Below are positions 1 through 9,975 of a stretch of DNA of 64,000 bases, piece after piece; positions within the stretch are counted from its first letter, which is position 1; the number at the start of each line of letters is the position of its first letter. The notes below the pieces were generated by a model, which saw only the letters and a program-made list of their open reading frames with translations, had not been told where the DNA came from and did no database searches. The stretch lies in contig NZ_AQHJ01000035.1 in assembly GCF_014925405.1 (NCBI RefSeq), positions 496,001-560,000 on the forward strand, in the 5' to 3' direction. This stretch comes from Pseudoalteromonas ulvae UL12 (GTDB taxonomy: Bacteria; Pseudomonadota; Gammaproteobacteria; Enterobacterales; Alteromonadaceae). A program made the translations under genes and the position numbers.

Positions 1-5
1 GAATT

Positions 6-32
6 GTCTCAATAATGAGACTTTATTATTTT
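6..32 (+). terminator. Hairpin plus T-rich tract ahead of the cold-shock gene
   Basis: A 6-bp stem (GTCTCA/TGAGAC) with an ATAA loop is followed by a T-rich run. It may terminate a gene lying left of the window or form part of the cold-shock mRNA leader; with only 52 bases before the start codon the two cannot be separated. Confidence 0.35.
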
Positions 33-52
33 TGATTTAATAGGATAAGATT

Positions 53-262
53 ATGTCTACAACTACTACTGGTACAGTTAAATGGTTCAACGAGTCTAAA
101 GGCTTTGGTTTCATCGAGCAAGAAAACGGTCCAGACGTTTTCGCTCACTTCCGTGCTATCACTGGTACTGGTTTCAAAACTCTTGTTGAAGGCCAAAAAG
201 TACAGTTCAAAGTAACTCAAGGTCAAAAAGGTCCTCAAGCTGAGGAAATCGTAGTACTTTAA
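53..262 (+). CDS. Cold-shock domain protein (CspA family)
   Basis: A 69-residue protein of the usual CspA length. It binds single-stranded nucleic acid and in this family acts as an RNA chaperone in the cytoplasm. The whole protein is one cold-shock (OB-fold) domain: the opening GTVKWFN is followed by RNP1 (KGFGFI, residues 16-21) and RNP2 (DVFAHF, residues 28-33). TAGGA lies about 9 nt before the ATG. It stands alone and is closed by a hairpin terminator. Whether it is cold-inducible cannot be told because most of any long 5' leader would lie outside the window. Family certain; which Csp paralogue is not. Confidence 0.95.
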   Translation: MSTTTTGTVKWFNESKGFGFIEQENGPDVFAHFRAITGTGFKTLVEGQKVQFKVTQGQKGPQAEEIVVL

Positions 263-273
263 TTAGTACTCGA

Positions 274-355
274 CTAAACCAATTTGGTTTAGACCTTCAG
301 GCTTAATTGCTTGAACTAAAAAAGGCGATACTGAGAAGTATGGCCTTTTTTGTAT
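274..355 (+). terminator. Terminator of the cold-shock gene, preceded by a second inverted repeat
   Basis: Two inverted repeats follow the stop codon. The first (274-292) is a perfect 9-bp repeat, CTAAACCAA/TTGGTTTAG, around one central base, without a T tract. The second (about 318-351) pairs AAAAAGGC with GCCTTTTT around a TGAGAA loop and runs into T residues, a standard intrinsic terminator. Confidence 0.8.
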
Positions 356-379
356 TTCTCCCACAGTGAAAGAGGTTGT

Positions 380-793
380 ATGCTACAAATTACCGCGAAT
401 ATTGTTATTGCAGAGTGGGAGTTAGAATTTTCGGCTATTCGAGCGCAAGGCGCGGGTGGTCAAAACGTAAATAAAGTATCAAGCGCCATTCATCTTAGGT
501 TTGATATACAGCGATCATCGCTGCCTGCTTTTTATAAAGAACGTTTGCTTGCTTATTCGGACAGCCGGATCAGTAAAGAGGGCGTTGTGATTATTAAAGC
601 GCAACAATATCGTGACCAAGCAAAAAATAAGCAAGACTCACTTGAACGGTTAAGGCTATTGATTAGCGAAGCGACCAAAGTTGAAAAAGTGCGACGCAAT
701 ACAAAGCCGACTCGAAACTCGCAAAAAAGGCGTATGGATAAAAAAACACAAAAGAGCCATACAAAGGCTTTACGTGGTGCAATTCGTTTTTAA
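380..793 (+). CDS. arfB: Peptidyl-tRNA hydrolase ArfB (YaeJ), stalled-ribosome rescue
   Basis: A 137-residue class-I release-factor-like protein (E. coli ArfB has 140). ArfB enters ribosomes stalled without a stop codon and hydrolyses the peptidyl-tRNA. The catalytic GGQ is at residues 26-28 (GAGGQNVNKV), and the C-terminal tail is long and strongly basic (many K/R after residue 105), as needed to occupy the empty mRNA channel. I chose the ATG at 380 because GAAAGAGG lies just upstream; the frame is open back to a TTG at 350, but that falls inside the preceding terminator. There is no codon-recognition domain, which separates it from RF1/RF2. Confidence 0.93.
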   Translation: MLQITANIVIAEWELEFSAIRAQGAGGQNVNKVSSAIHLRFDIQRSSLPAFYKERLLAYSDSRISKEGVVIIKAQQYRDQAKNKQDSLERLRLLISEATKVEKVRRNTKPTRNSQKRRMDKKTQKSHTKALRGAIRF

Positions 794-906
794 AACAATG
801 GAATAAATCAGGAAAAAAAGAAGAAGTCTGTTAATCTTAATCATACAAAGAAATTTTTCATCGAGTCCCAGCTATGCTGGTGTTTATGTAGGGTGAGTTA
901 GGCTGC

Positions 907-3693
907 GTGTTAGAAACAAAATCAATCATACCCCATCACCTCAGTAAAGCCATTATTTTAGGTTTGATAGGCGGGGGCGTTAACTTACTCCCATTTTACT
1001 TTTTATCGAGTACAGAGTTCCTATTTGGCCAAGCCTTTGCTCTATATGCCTTGCTAATTTACGGACCTCGATACGGCTTTATCGCTAGTTTAATTGCCGC
1101 TAATTTTTTATGGTTAAAGTGGGATCATGCTTGGCCAGGGATCCCATTTTTACTGGAAATTCTGTGGCTAACATATTTTAGTATAAAGCGTCGGCAGCCT
1201 TTACTCGGTTGGGGGATTGTCTTTTGGTTGGTGATTGGGCTGCCCATTTTAGCGTTAATAGGTTACTGGGTAAGAGAAATTCCCCCATTAGGCTTATTAA
1301 CTGCCTTAGTGAAATATTTATTAAATGCGATAGTCTGTTTAGCTATAGCAGATGTTGTTGGTTTTTATTCCAAGCATTATTTTTCAAACTCTGAATTTAA
1401 AACGCCCTTAGTTCGCTTGTTACGCTATACCGTCAGCGTGTTAGTTGGCTTGTCACTCTTAGTAATCACGGTCATTTTGATTAACTACAATCACCAAAAT
1501 GTAGAAACTCATGTTCGATCGCAACTCACGGTTAAAGCAAAAGATATAGCTTTAGGTGTTGAACGATATTTACATGAACATGCCACAGCCATCAATGTTC
1601 AGGCGCAAGCTGTAGTCGATGGCGTAAATACACAGCAAGCTATCAACAGCTTAGTACGATATTACCCTGCATTTTTAACTAGCTTAGCGACTGACCAGAA
1701 AGGAAAGTTGATTTCAGCTGCACCAGAAGCGTTTTTAGACAAGTTGGATGGACTCAATATGAGTGTCGCAGATCGTGATTACTACATCGAGGCATCTAAA
1801 AGTGACAATGTATTTGTATCCCATGCATTTGAAGGGCGAGGTTTTGGTAATGATCCAATCGTTGCTATTTCAAAAGGCGTCTATCATGAGGGGAAATTTC
1901 AAGGCGTTATAGAAGGATCGTTAAATTTAGAAGCCTTCGCATCATTTAAACCTCAGCTGTTTGATCATAGTGTGGAACTACTTGTGATTGATAGTCAAAA
2001 TCAAGTGGTGTATCAATCACAAAACTTACATTATCAAGTACTCGATACACTGACAGATCAGACGTTAAGCGCCTTTATCAATACTGCGAGCAGTCCTGTC
2101 TTTATTGATAATCAAATGAATTCATACTACAGCACCATAGAGCCGACTGCGCATTATAATTGGCGTGTCGTACTGATGTTGAACAAATCACATATCGATA
2201 TTCTGGCTGCTTGGTCATGGCTCAAAGCGATGTTAGTGATGACGCTAGTCACGTCATTGGTTGTCTTGTTCATTATGCGTTTAAGTCGATGGTTAGTATC
2301 ACCCATAGAGTCATTAAGCAATCAGATGCATGGGTTTAACCCACAAGATTTGAGACCCGTAGTTACAGAAACGCAGCAAAGTTGGCAAGAAATTGATGCG
2401 CTGCATCAACAGTTTATACAAATGGCACGCAGTTTACATATTAGTTTTACTGAATTAGAAAAATCAAATAAAGAAAACGAACAGCTCAACGAAAAATTGA
2501 GCGAATTCAACCATGAATTAGCGATTGAAGTCGAAAAGAAAACCTTTGAATTAATGCAAAGTGTGCAATCAGCTGAGCAGGCAAATCAAGCAAAATCGAT
2601 TTTTTTAGCCAATATGAGTCATGAAATCCGCACACCGATGAATGGCATTATTGGCATGATAAATATTATGCTAAAGAACCCTCAATTACCTGAAGATATA
2701 TACGAAAAATTGACATTAACTCAGAATTCAGCCCAAGCATTAATGTTAATTTTAAACGATATTTTAGACTTTTCTAAAATTGAAGCAGGGCAACTTGAAT
2801 TAGAAAATACACCTTTTCAATTAAGGCAAGTATTTAAAGATTCTGCCAATATGTTCCAAATCTCCTCGTTGCAACCTGGGGTTGAATTAAACGTCGAAGG
2901 GGTTGAGTCTTTACCAGAAAGGGTCGTGAGTGACTCTGTAAGGCTACGGCAAATTATCACTAACTTATTAACTAATGCCGGCAAATTTACAGCACAAGGT
3001 CAGGTAACCATTCGCGCCGAGTATGCCAACCAAGCTCTAACATTTAGTGTGAGTGATACAGGGATAGGCATTGCACAAGCAAAGCAAAGCCAATTGTTTA
3101 GTGAGTTTAGTCAGGCCGATGTATCTACTACGCGAGAGTATGGTGGCACAGGACTTGGCCTTGCAATTTGCTTGCGCTTAGCTCGGCTCTTTGGGGGAGA
3201 TATCGCACTAGAGAGCCAAGAAGGAGTGGGAAGCTGTTTTACGGTGACATTACCGATGAAGCTAGCGGAAAATTCTTTAGCCACGGATCCAGCCAAAAGT
3301 AATGCTTTGAACTTAACTGGAAAAACATTGTTACTCGTTGAAGACAATCCAATTAATCAGCTTGTTGCCAGAACCATGTTACAAGCTGTCGGTGCGAATG
3401 TTGATTTGGCAGAAAATGGCGAGCAAGCATTAAGCATGCAAAAACACAGTCGTTATAAACTCATTTTAATGGATTGCCAAATGCCAGTGATGGATGGTTA
3501 TACGGCAACCCAAGCGATGCGCTCAGATCCTGATATATACGGCGATCCGATTATTGTTGCCTTAACAGCCAATGCGTTTAAAGAAGATCAACAAGCATGT
3601 TTTGATGCTGGCATGAATGATTTCGTGAGTAAGCCTATAGAAGAGGGTGTTCTACATAAAGTGCTCAATAAGTGGCTTACTCAACAGAGCTGA
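907..3693 (+). CDS. Hybrid sensor histidine kinase with membrane, Cache, HAMP and receiver domains
   Basis: A 928-residue sensor. Order: several N-terminal membrane helices (about 1-170, a MASE-like bundle), a further helix near 175-195, an extracytoplasmic Cache-like region (about 200-435), a helix near 440-460, HAMP and a coiled coil (about 460-560), HisKA with H-box [10 protein letters not shown] and phospho-acceptor His572, HATPase_c ([16 protein letters not shown]), and a C-terminal receiver with [13 protein letters not shown], phospho-acceptor Asp856. It should autophosphorylate and pass phosphate internally; an external HPt protein is probably needed because none is fused. The start is a GTG with a weak AGG upstream. 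No cognate regulator is adjacent. The ligand is unknown. Confidence 0.9.
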   Translation: MLETKSIIPHHLSKAIILGLIGGGVNLLPFYFLSSTEFLFGQAFALYALLIYGPRYGFIASLIAANFLWLKWDHAWPGIPFLLEILWLTYFSIKRRQPLLGWGIVFWLVIGLPILALIGYWVREIPPLGLLTALVKYLLNAIVCLAIADVVGFYSKHYFSNSEFKTPLVRLLRYTVSVLVGLSLLVITVILINYNHQNVETHVRSQLTVKAKDIALGVERYLHEHATAINVQAQAVVDGVNTQQAINSLVRYYPAFLTSLATDQKGKLISAAPEAFLDKLDGLNMSVADRDYYIEASKSDNVFVSHAFEGRGFGNDPIVAISKGVYHEGKFQGVIEGSLNLEAFASFKPQLFDHSVELLVIDSQNQVVYQSQNLHYQVLDTLTDQTLSAFINTASSPVFIDNQMNSYYSTIEPTAHYNWRVVLMLNKSHIDILAAWSWLKAMLVMTLVTSLVVLFIMRLSRWLVSPIESLSNQMHGFNPQDLRPVVTETQQSWQEIDALHQQFIQMARSLHISFTELEKSNKENEQLNEKLSEFNHELAIEVEKKTFELMQSVQSAEQANQAKSIFLANMSHEIRTPMNGIIGMINIMLKNPQLPEDIYEKLTLTQNSAQALMLILNDILDFSKIEAGQLELENTPFQLRQVFKDSANMFQISSLQPGVELNVEGVESLPERVVSDSVRLRQIITNLLTNAGKFTAQGQVTIRAEYANQALTFSVSDTGIGIAQAKQSQLFSEFSQADVSTTREYGGTGLGLAICLRLARLFGGDIALESQEGVGSCFTVTLPMKLAENSLATDPAKSNALNLTGKTLLLVEDNPINQLVARTMLQAVGANVDLAENGEQALSMQKHSRYKLILMDCQMPVMDGYTATQAMRSDPDIYGDPIIVALTANAFKEDQQACFDAGMNDFVSKPIEEGVLHKVLNKWLTQQS

Positions 3694-3712
3694 TTGCCAA
3701 TTAAAAGGCATG

Positions 3713-3736
3713 AAAAAAGCCGCATCCTGCGGCTTT
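3713..3736 (-). terminator. Terminator of the deoB-deoD operon
   Basis: Read on the minus strand, AAAGCCGC and GCGGCTTT form an 8-bp stem with a 5-nt loop followed by six T residues, 35 nt past the deoD stop. On the plus strand only three T residues follow, so it works mainly for deoBD. Confidence 0.85.
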
Positions 3737-3770
3737 GGTTACAACTGTTAGAAGGTACAATAATTAATTA

Positions 3771-4472
3771 TTAAATTGATTCTAGGCCAATTTTAACCAT
3801 TTCATTGAATGTGTTTTGACGCTCTTCGGCTGGGGTTGCTTCACCCGTGATTACATGGTCACTGACAGTAAATAAAGCCATGGCTTTGACACCATACTCA
3901 GCAGCTACACCGTATAAACCGGCAGTTTCCATATCAACAGCGAGCACACCTAATTTATCTAAGTCAGCATAAAAAGTAGAGTCGGCTTGATAGAAAGTAT
4001 CGGTCGTAAACACATTACCCACTTTAACATTCACACCTAGATTGCGGGCTGCATTGACGCCATTTTCAAGTAAACCGAAGTCGGCAATTGCAGCAAAGTC
4101 ATAACCACGCACACGTGCACGGTTAACATTTGAATCTGTGCTAGCACCTTGAGCAAAGATCACATCACGGATTTTAATATCTGAACCGATACCGCCACAT
4201 GTGCCAATACGAATAAGGTTTTTAACGTTATAGCTGCAAATTAATTCACGAGCGTAAATTGACATCGATGGGATCCCCATGCCCGATGCCATGATGCTGA
4301 CAGGCTTACCTTTGTATGTACCAGTAAAACCGAACATATTGCGTACACCAGTCACTTGTTTGGCATCGTCAAGGAAGTTCTCTGCGATGTATTTTGCGCG
4401 TAATGGATCGCCAGGCATTAAAACTGTTTCGGCAAAATCGCCTAACGTTGCGTTGATGTGAGGAGTGCTCAT
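3771..4472 (-). CDS. deoD: Purine nucleoside phosphorylase DeoD
   Basis: A 233-residue hexameric-type purine nucleoside phosphorylase. It splits purine (deoxy)nucleosides with phosphate into base and (deoxy)ribose-1-phosphate. Family landmarks: the N-terminal MSTPHINA, the phosphate-binding [30 protein letters not shown], the substrate-contacting [11 protein letters not shown], and the catalytic-Asp segment [10 protein letters not shown] near residue 204. It follows deoB after a 12-nt gap with its own AGGATAGG ribosome site, so the two are co-transcribed and functionally linked: DeoD makes the sugar-1-phosphate that DeoB isomerises. Length is normal (235-240 in the family). Confidence 0.97.
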   Translation of the reverse strand: MSTPHINATLGDFAETVLMPGDPLRAKYIAENFLDDAKQVTGVRNMFGFTGTYKGKPVSIMASGMGIPSMSIYARELICSYNVKNLIRIGTCGGIGSDIKIRDVIFAQGASTDSNVNRARVRGYDFAAIADFGLLENGVNAARNLGVNVKVGNVFTTDTFYQADSTFYADLDKLGVLAVDMETAGLYGVAAEYGVKAMALFTVSDHVITGEATPAEERQNTFNEMVKIGLESI

Positions 4473-4484
4473 AAACCTATCCTG

Positions 4485-5702
4485 TTAAATTGCTTTATTA
4501 AGTGATTGCGCGAAACTTTCGCCATATTCCATTGCAGGTAAGTCAAACCACTGGGCAAGGGTTTGGCCGATGTCTGCAAAACTGTTTCGTTCACCCAAGT
4601 CAATGGGAGACATGTTTTTTCTGTATGCCAAAACGGGCACGTATTCACGGGTATGATCGGTCCCTGGCCAGGTTGGATCGCAACCATGATCGGCAGTGAT
4701 AATTAATAAATCATCCTCGCCTAATAAATTCAGTAATCTCGGTAAATACGCATCAAATTGCGCAAGGGCTTCGGCATAACCGACGGCATTGCGCCGATGG
4801 CCAAACTTTTCGTCAAAATCGACTAAGTTTGTAAATACAAGGCTGTTGGATGCCGCATGACTGAAGACCTCAGCTGTTTTGTCGAGTAAGTTAATTAACC
4901 CTGAAGCTTTATGTTTTTCAGTAATCCCCTGATGAGCATAAATATCTGAAATTTTACCTATGCTGATTACTTGCCCTCCAGCTTGTTTGAGCTTATCGAG
5001 CACGGTTGGCGCAGGAGGTAATACGGCGTAATCACGACGATTGCCCGTACGTGCAAACTCATTTGAACTTTCGCCTAAAAATGGGCGGGCAATCACACGG
5101 CCTATATTCATTTCATCGAGTAGCTCACGGGCAACTTCACACATTTCGTAGAGTTTTTCTAAACCAAAATGTGATTCATGTGCCGCAATTTGAAATACGG
5201 AATCGGTCGAGGTATAACAAATTGGCTTGCCTGTACGAATATGCTCTTCACCGAGTTGCTCTAAAATGGTGGTACCAGAGGCATGACAATTGCCCAAAAT
5301 TCCTGGAATGTTAGTGCGTTTTATAAGTTCGTCGATAAAATCATCCGCAAAACAAGGCACTGTTTTTGGGAAATAACCCCAATCGAATAAGACTGGCCCC
5401 CCCGCCATTTCCCAATGGCCAGACGGTGTATCTTTACCTGTTGAAAGCTCTTTGGCATAACCAAAGGCTGCAATTGGCGCAGGCGCTGGCGCAGTTTGGC
5501 ACACAGTGCCACTGGCGCGCTGGCAAGCTTCAATTAAACCAAGCTTGGCTAAGTTAGGTAAAGCAAGTTTTTGTCCAGTCTCACCATGATAAGCGGCAAG
5601 CAGGTGAGCAAAGGTGTTGGCACCTGTGTCGCCGAACAAATGTGCGTCAGGAGCGGCACCAATGCCTAAACTGTCCGCCATTAAAATTAATGCTCTTGCC
5701 AT
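4485..5702 (-). CDS. deoB: Phosphopentomutase DeoB
   Basis: A 405-residue metal-dependent mutase converting (deoxy)ribose-1-phosphate to the 5-phosphate in nucleoside catabolism. The alkaline-phosphatase-like metal centre is visible: N-terminal [15 protein letters not shown] with its metal Asp, [10 protein letters not shown], and the C-terminal [21 protein letters not shown] placed the start at the ATG at 5702, which has AAGGAT at the right distance and gives the family N-terminus; the frame stays open 60 nt upstream without a ribosome site. First gene of a deoB-deoD operon. No deoA or deoC is present in the window. Confidence 0.97.
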   Translation of the reverse strand: MARALILMADSLGIGAAPDAHLFGDTGANTFAHLLAAYHGETGQKLALPNLAKLGLIEACQRASGTVCQTAPAPAPIAAFGYAKELSTGKDTPSGHWEMAGGPVLFDWGYFPKTVPCFADDFIDELIKRTNIPGILGNCHASGTTILEQLGEEHIRTGKPICYTSTDSVFQIAAHESHFGLEKLYEMCEVARELLDEMNIGRVIARPFLGESSNEFARTGNRRDYAVLPPAPTVLDKLKQAGGQVISIGKISDIYAHQGITEKHKASGLINLLDKTAEVFSHAASNSLVFTNLVDFDEKFGHRRNAVGYAEALAQFDAYLPRLLNLLGEDDLLIITADHGCDPTWPGTDHTREYVPVLAYRKNMSPIDLGERNSFADIGQTLAQWFDLPAMEYGESFAQSLNKAI

Positions 5703-5882
5703 GCTTATCCTTAAAAGGGGTAAATTACGATTTGTTTGCTGCCAATAACTCAGTATAGCCAAAGTTTATTGCTTATCGATTGCAGCCAGAGTCTAGTCAC
5801 TGGCTATAATCATTAGCGAAGGAAACCTTTGTCTGAAAGCTTCAATCACATTACTACTTTATGATTTTGTTGATTTTGTCGT

Positions 5883-5900
5883 ACAGGACATTTGTCCTGT
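5883..5900. promoter_or_regulatory. Palindromic operator candidate between deoBD and udk-nupC
   Basis: Two perfect 8-bp arms separated by TT (ACAGGACA-TT-TGTCCTGT) sit in the 315-nt gap between divergent deoB and udk, about 180 nt from deoB and 120 nt from udk. Both flanking operons handle nucleosides, so a shared repressor site is a reasonable inference. No regulator gene is adjacent, and I do not recognise the motif as CytR or DeoR. Confidence 0.6.
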
Positions 5901-6017
5901 TTGTAAGAGGGCAAAAACGATAAATTTGCCGCTTTAAAATTGTCAATTGAGATTCTTTTTTTCTTTTTTGGTATTGTTTAGCTACTTTTTGTTAACTTCT
6001 CTTAGGTGTGAATACTT

Positions 6018-6647
6018 GTGACTCGAACTATTATAGCGATTGCTGGTGCATCAGCGTCTGGTAAATCACTGTTTAGCCAAACAATTTATAATGAATTGGT
6101 CAATGAGCTCGAACCTGGTGCGATTGCTATTATCGAAGAAGACGCCTACTACCGCGATCAATCTCATTTGCCATTTGCTCATCGTACACAAACCAATTAC
6201 GACCATCCTGAAGCATTCGAACATGAATTGATGTTAACGCACCTCAATCAGTTGCGTCAGGGGCAAAGTGTTGAAGTGCCTATTTATGATTATGGTCAAC
6301 ACACGCGTAGTGATAAAACGCGCCGAGTATCGCCAGCCAAAATATTAATCGTTGAAGGTATTTTATTGTTATCTGATCCTAAACTATGCAACGAATTTAA
6401 TATTAAGGTGTTTATTGATACGCCACTGGATATTTGTTTAATGCGTCGTATGAAACGAGACATGGAAGAGCGGGGCCGGAGCCTGCAATCTGTGATTGAT
6501 CAGTATAAATCGACCGTTCGACCGATGTTTTATCAGTTTATCGAACCGTCAAAGCATAACTCAGACCTCGTGGTCACACGTGGTGGCAAAAACCGAGTCG
6601 CCATCGACATCATCAAAAGTAAAATAAAACAACTTTTACAACAATAA
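6018..6647 (+). CDS. udk: Uridine kinase
   Basis: A 209-residue kinase phosphorylating uridine and cytidine to UMP and CMP for pyrimidine salvage (family about 210-215 residues). The Walker A loop is GASASGKS (residues 10-17); further marks are EEDAYYRDQSHL, the substrate-binding NYDHPEAFEHELM, YDYGQHTR, VEGILLL and the lid RRMKRDMEERGRS. The start is a GTG with TTAGGTG upstream; no nearer ATG fits. It heads an operon with nupC 16 nt downstream, so uptake and trapping of nucleosides are coupled. Confidence 0.96.
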   Translation: MTRTIIAIAGASASGKSLFSQTIYNELVNELEPGAIAIIEEDAYYRDQSHLPFAHRTQTNYDHPEAFEHELMLTHLNQLRQGQSVEVPIYDYGQHTRSDKTRRVSPAKILIVEGILLLSDPKLCNEFNIKVFIDTPLDICLMRRMKRDMEERGRSLQSVIDQYKSTVRPMFYQFIEPSKHNSDLVVTRGGKNRVAIDIIKSKIKQLLQQ

Positions 6648-6663
6648 TAATAGGTTTTTATAA

Positions 6664-7887
6664 ATGACTACGTTCATGAGTTTAGTTGGTATTGTGTCGT
6701 TGCTGTTGGTCGCGTTTGCGGCTTCGACTAACCGAAAAGCAATCAGTATCAGAACTGTCGGTATTGCATTTGCCATGCAGTTTGTGATTGGTGGGTTTGT
6801 GTTATTTTTTGAAGCAGGCAAAAATGCACTGGTTGCTATGTCTGCGGCTGTGTCTTCGGTTATTGGTTATGCCAATGATGGAATTGGCTTTTTGTTTGGT
6901 TCATTAGCGAATCAAGAAACATTGGGCTTTGTTTTTGCGATTCAAGTACTTCCAGTCATCGTTTTCTTTTCTGCGCTTGTTGCGGTGCTCTACCATATCG
7001 GCATTATGGACTGGATTATTAAAATCTTAGGTGGTGCCTTACAAAAATTACTTAAAACATCACGCACAGAGTCGCTGTCAGCGACCGCTAATATTTTTGT
7101 TGGTCAAACCGAAGCGCCGCTTATCGTTAAGCCTTTTATCGCAACGATGACAAAATCAGAGTTATTTGCGGTCATGGTCGGTGGCCTTGCAACCGTTGCA
7201 GGTTCTGTGATGGCGGGTTATGTCATTATTGGTGTTGAGCTCAAGTATTTAATCGCTGCAAGTTTTATGGCTGCACCGGGTGGATTCTTAATGGCAAAAA
7301 TGATGGTGCCTGAGACAGAATCACCAAAAGATACCTTAGCGGATATCGATGAAAATGAAGACAAGCCAGTGAATGTGATTGATGCTGCGGCATCAGGGGC
7401 GGCGAACGGGATGCATTTGGCATTGAACGTAGGTGCGATGTTACTCGCATTTGTTGCATTAATCGCTTTACTTAACGGATTGTTAGGTGGCATTGGTGGC
7501 TGGTTTGATCATCCAACTCTGACATTACAAGAAATTTTAGGTTATGTATTTGCACCAGTAGCATGGTTACTGGGTGTGCCGTGGAATGAAGCGATTATTG
7601 CGGGTAGTTTCATTGGCCAAAAATTAGTTGTAAATGAGTTTGTTGCTTATTTAGACTTCATTAATTATCGCGATACGTTAAGCGCCCATACACAAGCAAT
7701 TATCACGTTTGCTCTGTGTGGTTTTGCGAACTTATCATCGATAGCAATACTACTAGGCGGATTAGGTGGCATGGCACCTAGTCGTCGCAAGGATATCGCC
7801 CGCCTAGGGCTCAGAGCGGTCATGGCAGGGTCTATGGCTAATCTGATGAGTGCCGCCATCGCCGGCTTTTTCCTATCACTAGGATAA
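6664..7887 (+). CDS. nupC: Concentrative nucleoside transporter, NupC family
   Basis: A 407-residue inner-membrane CNT-family permease importing nucleosides with a cation. The N-terminal Nucleos_tra2_N region, the central gate region with [11 protein letters not shown] (the family's nucleoside/cation-binding signature) and a hydrophobic C-terminal domain with [18 protein letters not shown] are all present; length equals family norm. It lies 16 nt after udk and 24 nt before the dioxygenase gene, with no terminator between them. Confidence 0.95.
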   Translation: MTTFMSLVGIVSLLLVAFAASTNRKAISIRTVGIAFAMQFVIGGFVLFFEAGKNALVAMSAAVSSVIGYANDGIGFLFGSLANQETLGFVFAIQVLPVIVFFSALVAVLYHIGIMDWIIKILGGALQKLLKTSRTESLSATANIFVGQTEAPLIVKPFIATMTKSELFAVMVGGLATVAGSVMAGYVIIGVELKYLIAASFMAAPGGFLMAKMMVPETESPKDTLADIDENEDKPVNVIDAAASGAANGMHLALNVGAMLLAFVALIALLNGLLGGIGGWFDHPTLTLQEILGYVFAPVAWLLGVPWNEAIIAGSFIGQKLVVNEFVAYLDFINYRDTLSAHTQAIITFALCGFANLSSIAILLGGLGGMAPSRRKDIARLGLRAVMAGSMANLMSAAIAGFFLSLG

Positions 7888-7911
7888 GGTCAGCTATGTT
7901 AAGGACATTTA

Positions 7912-8853
7912 ATGACAATTAGAACGATTCCAACATTAGATATATCGCGTTTTAACTCAGATAAAACGAATTTTGTTGCCGAGTTAGGCAAAGGGTACAG
8001 TGAGTTCGGCTTTTGTGGCATTGTTGGCCACGGTATTGATACAGATCTCGTCGCTAAAGCGTACGAAGCTATCCGTACTTTATTTGCGCTGCCACACGAT
8101 GTGAAAGAGCAATACAGCGCCGTTAATATTGGCGGTGCTCGTGGTTATACTGGCCTTGGGATTGAAAAAGCAAAAGACAATCCACACCCAGATTTAAAAG
8201 AGTTTTGGCATGTCGGACGAGAGTTAGATACGGCATTGGATATTGAAGGACTGTATCCAAATGTATGGCCTGTTGAAGTGCCGCAGTTTAAAGCTGATGT
8301 CTATGCGTTGTATCAAGCACTCGATGAGCTTGGTCGTCAAGTATTATCCGCTTTAGCATTGTACTTAGGGCAAGAAGAACATTATTTTGACGATAAAATT
8401 GACCATGGTAATTCGATTTTACGTCCACTTCATTATCCACCTATTTTAGATGGAGAGACGCCAGCTGTCAGAGCAGGCGCACATGAAGATATAAACTTTA
8501 TTACACTGCTTGTCGGTTCTGAGGAGGCTGGTTTGGAAGTCCTCACTCGTGATGGTGAGTATATCCCAGTAACAACAATCCCAGGCACGATTGTTGTAAA
8601 TATCGGGGATATGCTGCAAAGGTTGACGAATAATGTGCTACCGTCAACAACCCATCGTGTGGTTAATCCACCGGGTGATGCGGCCAAACACAGCCGATTC
8701 TCAGTGCCGTTTTTCTTACACCCAAACCCAGAGTTTATGATTGAAACTTTGGATACGTGTGTGACTGAGGATAATCCTAATCGATATCCACAGCCAATTT
8801 CGTCAAATGATTATTTGACTGAACGCTTAATTGAGATTGGTTTAATTAAGTGA
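7912..8853 (+). CDS. 2-oxoglutarate/Fe(II) dioxygenase, isopenicillin N synthase-like
   Basis: A 313-residue non-haem iron oxygenase with an N-terminal DIOX_N region (TIPTLDISRF at the start) and a C-terminal 2OG-FeII_Oxy jelly roll. The metal triad is intact: His191-x-Asp193 (GAHEDINF) and His248 (STTHRVV); Arg262-x-Ser264 (RFSVPFF) is the expected 2-oxoglutarate anchor. The substrate cannot be read from sequence. It is third in the udk-nupC operon, so a nucleoside or nucleobase is a reasonable guess; fungal thymine-7-hydroxylase belongs to the same superfamily. That assignment is inference from position, not from motifs. Confidence 0.85.
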   Translation: MTIRTIPTLDISRFNSDKTNFVAELGKGYSEFGFCGIVGHGIDTDLVAKAYEAIRTLFALPHDVKEQYSAVNIGGARGYTGLGIEKAKDNPHPDLKEFWHVGRELDTALDIEGLYPNVWPVEVPQFKADVYALYQALDELGRQVLSALALYLGQEEHYFDDKIDHGNSILRPLHYPPILDGETPAVRAGAHEDINFITLLVGSEEAGLEVLTRDGEYIPVTTIPGTIVVNIGDMLQRLTNNVLPSTTHRVVNPPGDAAKHSRFSVPFFLHPNPEFMIETLDTCVTEDNPNRYPQPISSNDYLTERLIEIGLIK

Positions 8854-8873
8854 TCCCGAAAGGGAATGTCTAA

Positions 8874-8946
8874 GTCTTAAGGGGTTAAGACCGACAAAAA
8901 ATTTGAACGATACTAGAGCAAAGGGCCTTTTTAGGCCCTTTTTTTA
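8874..8946 (+). terminator. Stem-loop and terminator ending the udk operon
   Basis: A perfect 7-bp hairpin (GTCTTAA-GGGG-TTAAGAC, 8874-8891) without a T tract is followed by a strong intrinsic terminator (about 8920-8946): AAAGGGCC, a TTTTTA loop, GGCCCTTT and a long T run. Confidence 0.85.
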
Positions 8947-9016
8947 TGCCGCTTTATTGAGCCAACTGGATAAGTTTGTATGAAAAATGAATACAGTTCA
9001 CACTGACTCTACAGGT

Positions 9017-9640
9017 TTAATTCGGTAGATTCTTCGACAGCTTTTTAGTTTTGTTCATCACACCATCGTAATAATTACCCATCAACATCTTATTTTCTTC
9101 TTTATATCGACGTAACTGAGCTTCGTATTGTTGATTTAGTTGGTTTGCTTTATCGAAATCATTTTTTAAGTGCATCAAATCAGCCGCTTGTTTATTAAAC
9201 AAGGTATTGATTTTATGTTGTTGTTCCTCACTGATTTTAAGTGTTTGATGAAGATGTTGGTTGCGCTCACTTAAATCACGGCAATGATGGTGCAACACTT
9301 TGTGGCTCATCTGTAACTCTTCAAGTTGATTGGTTAACTCAATATTTTCTTGTTCGAGTTTCGTGAGTTCTGGGCTAGTTGAAGGGGTAATCTGCGCCTG
9401 TTCATTTAACAGTGTTTCTAATTTATTGTTACTGAGCTGCCATTGTTGCTCCACAATCTCAATATGCGCTTGTTGCATTTTTTGACGTTTGTTTAACTGT
9501 AAAATATGGTTGTTGAGCGCTTCAATTTGAGTGTTTTTATCATCCAATAAACGCTCAAATGCTGATTCAAGTTGCGGATCCATGCTAATGACTGAATCAT
9601 GGGTGTGTGGTGCTTCACTACGGTTTAAAGGGGTTTCCAT
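9017..9640 (-). CDS. Coiled-coil protein of unknown function
   Basis: A 207-residue, Gln/Glu/Leu/Asn-rich protein without signal peptide or membrane helix. After an acidic N-terminus (about 1-22) nearly the whole chain has long heptad-like helical character (for example LNNHILQLNKRQKMQQAHIE and a later YEAQLRRYKEE), predicting an extended coiled coil. The C-terminus is basic (MNKTKKLSKNLPN). I do not recognise a family. It is monocistronic, convergent with the dioxygenase operon and divergent from fpr. Codon use and the lack of interruption suggest a real gene; a scaffold role is only a guess. Confidence 0.75.
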   Translation of the reverse strand: METPLNRSEAPHTHDSVISMDPQLESAFERLLDDKNTQIEALNNHILQLNKRQKMQQAHIEIVEQQWQLSNNKLETLLNEQAQITPSTSPELTKLEQENIELTNQLEELQMSHKVLHHHCRDLSERNQHLHQTLKISEEQQHKINTLFNKQAADLMHLKNDFDKANQLNQQYEAQLRRYKEENKMLMGNYYDGVMNKTKKLSKNLPN

Positions 9641-9975
9641 GGTAAATGCGGCTCATTTATAAACAATAACAGCACCTTACTTAACTTTTACTATGGGGAA
9701 ATTGATTTAGATCAGGTTTAAATTTTTTCTAATTTGAGACAAGCGAAAGTTTGATCTAGTTCAAGGTTCACCTTGAAAACCTTAAATAAAACGTGAGGTT
9801 ATAAATCATTTGTTATATGTAACCAACCCGTATAGAAAATTGATCCTGTCTTCAAAGGAGATGATTTCAAACATGCCTCAGCCCAGATAATGCCAAAATA
9901 GTACACACAGCGCCAAAATGGTGTAAATACACTATGCTTAAACCTCAGAGAATTCAGGATTAATAGGGAGTGAGG
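9641..9975. other. Divergent intergenic region between the coiled-coil gene and fpr
   Basis: This 335-nt region has no convincing ORF. Near 9890-9935 two related words, GCCAAAATAGTAC and GCCAAAATGGTGT, occur as direct repeats about 24 nt apart, 45-85 nt before fpr, and could be a regulator site. Nothing else stands out. Confidence 0.4.

Noticed and set aside
3111..3347. Minus-strand ORF inside the hybrid kinase gene
   Set aside because: A shadow of the real gene in another frame, with no homology or ribosome site; other such antisense ORFs in the window were left out for the same reason.
9890..9935. An NtrC-like site before fpr (GCGCCAAAATGGTGTA)
   Set aside because: The half sites fit poorly and there is no sigma-54 -24/-12 promoter; nitrogen control of fpr is not expected.
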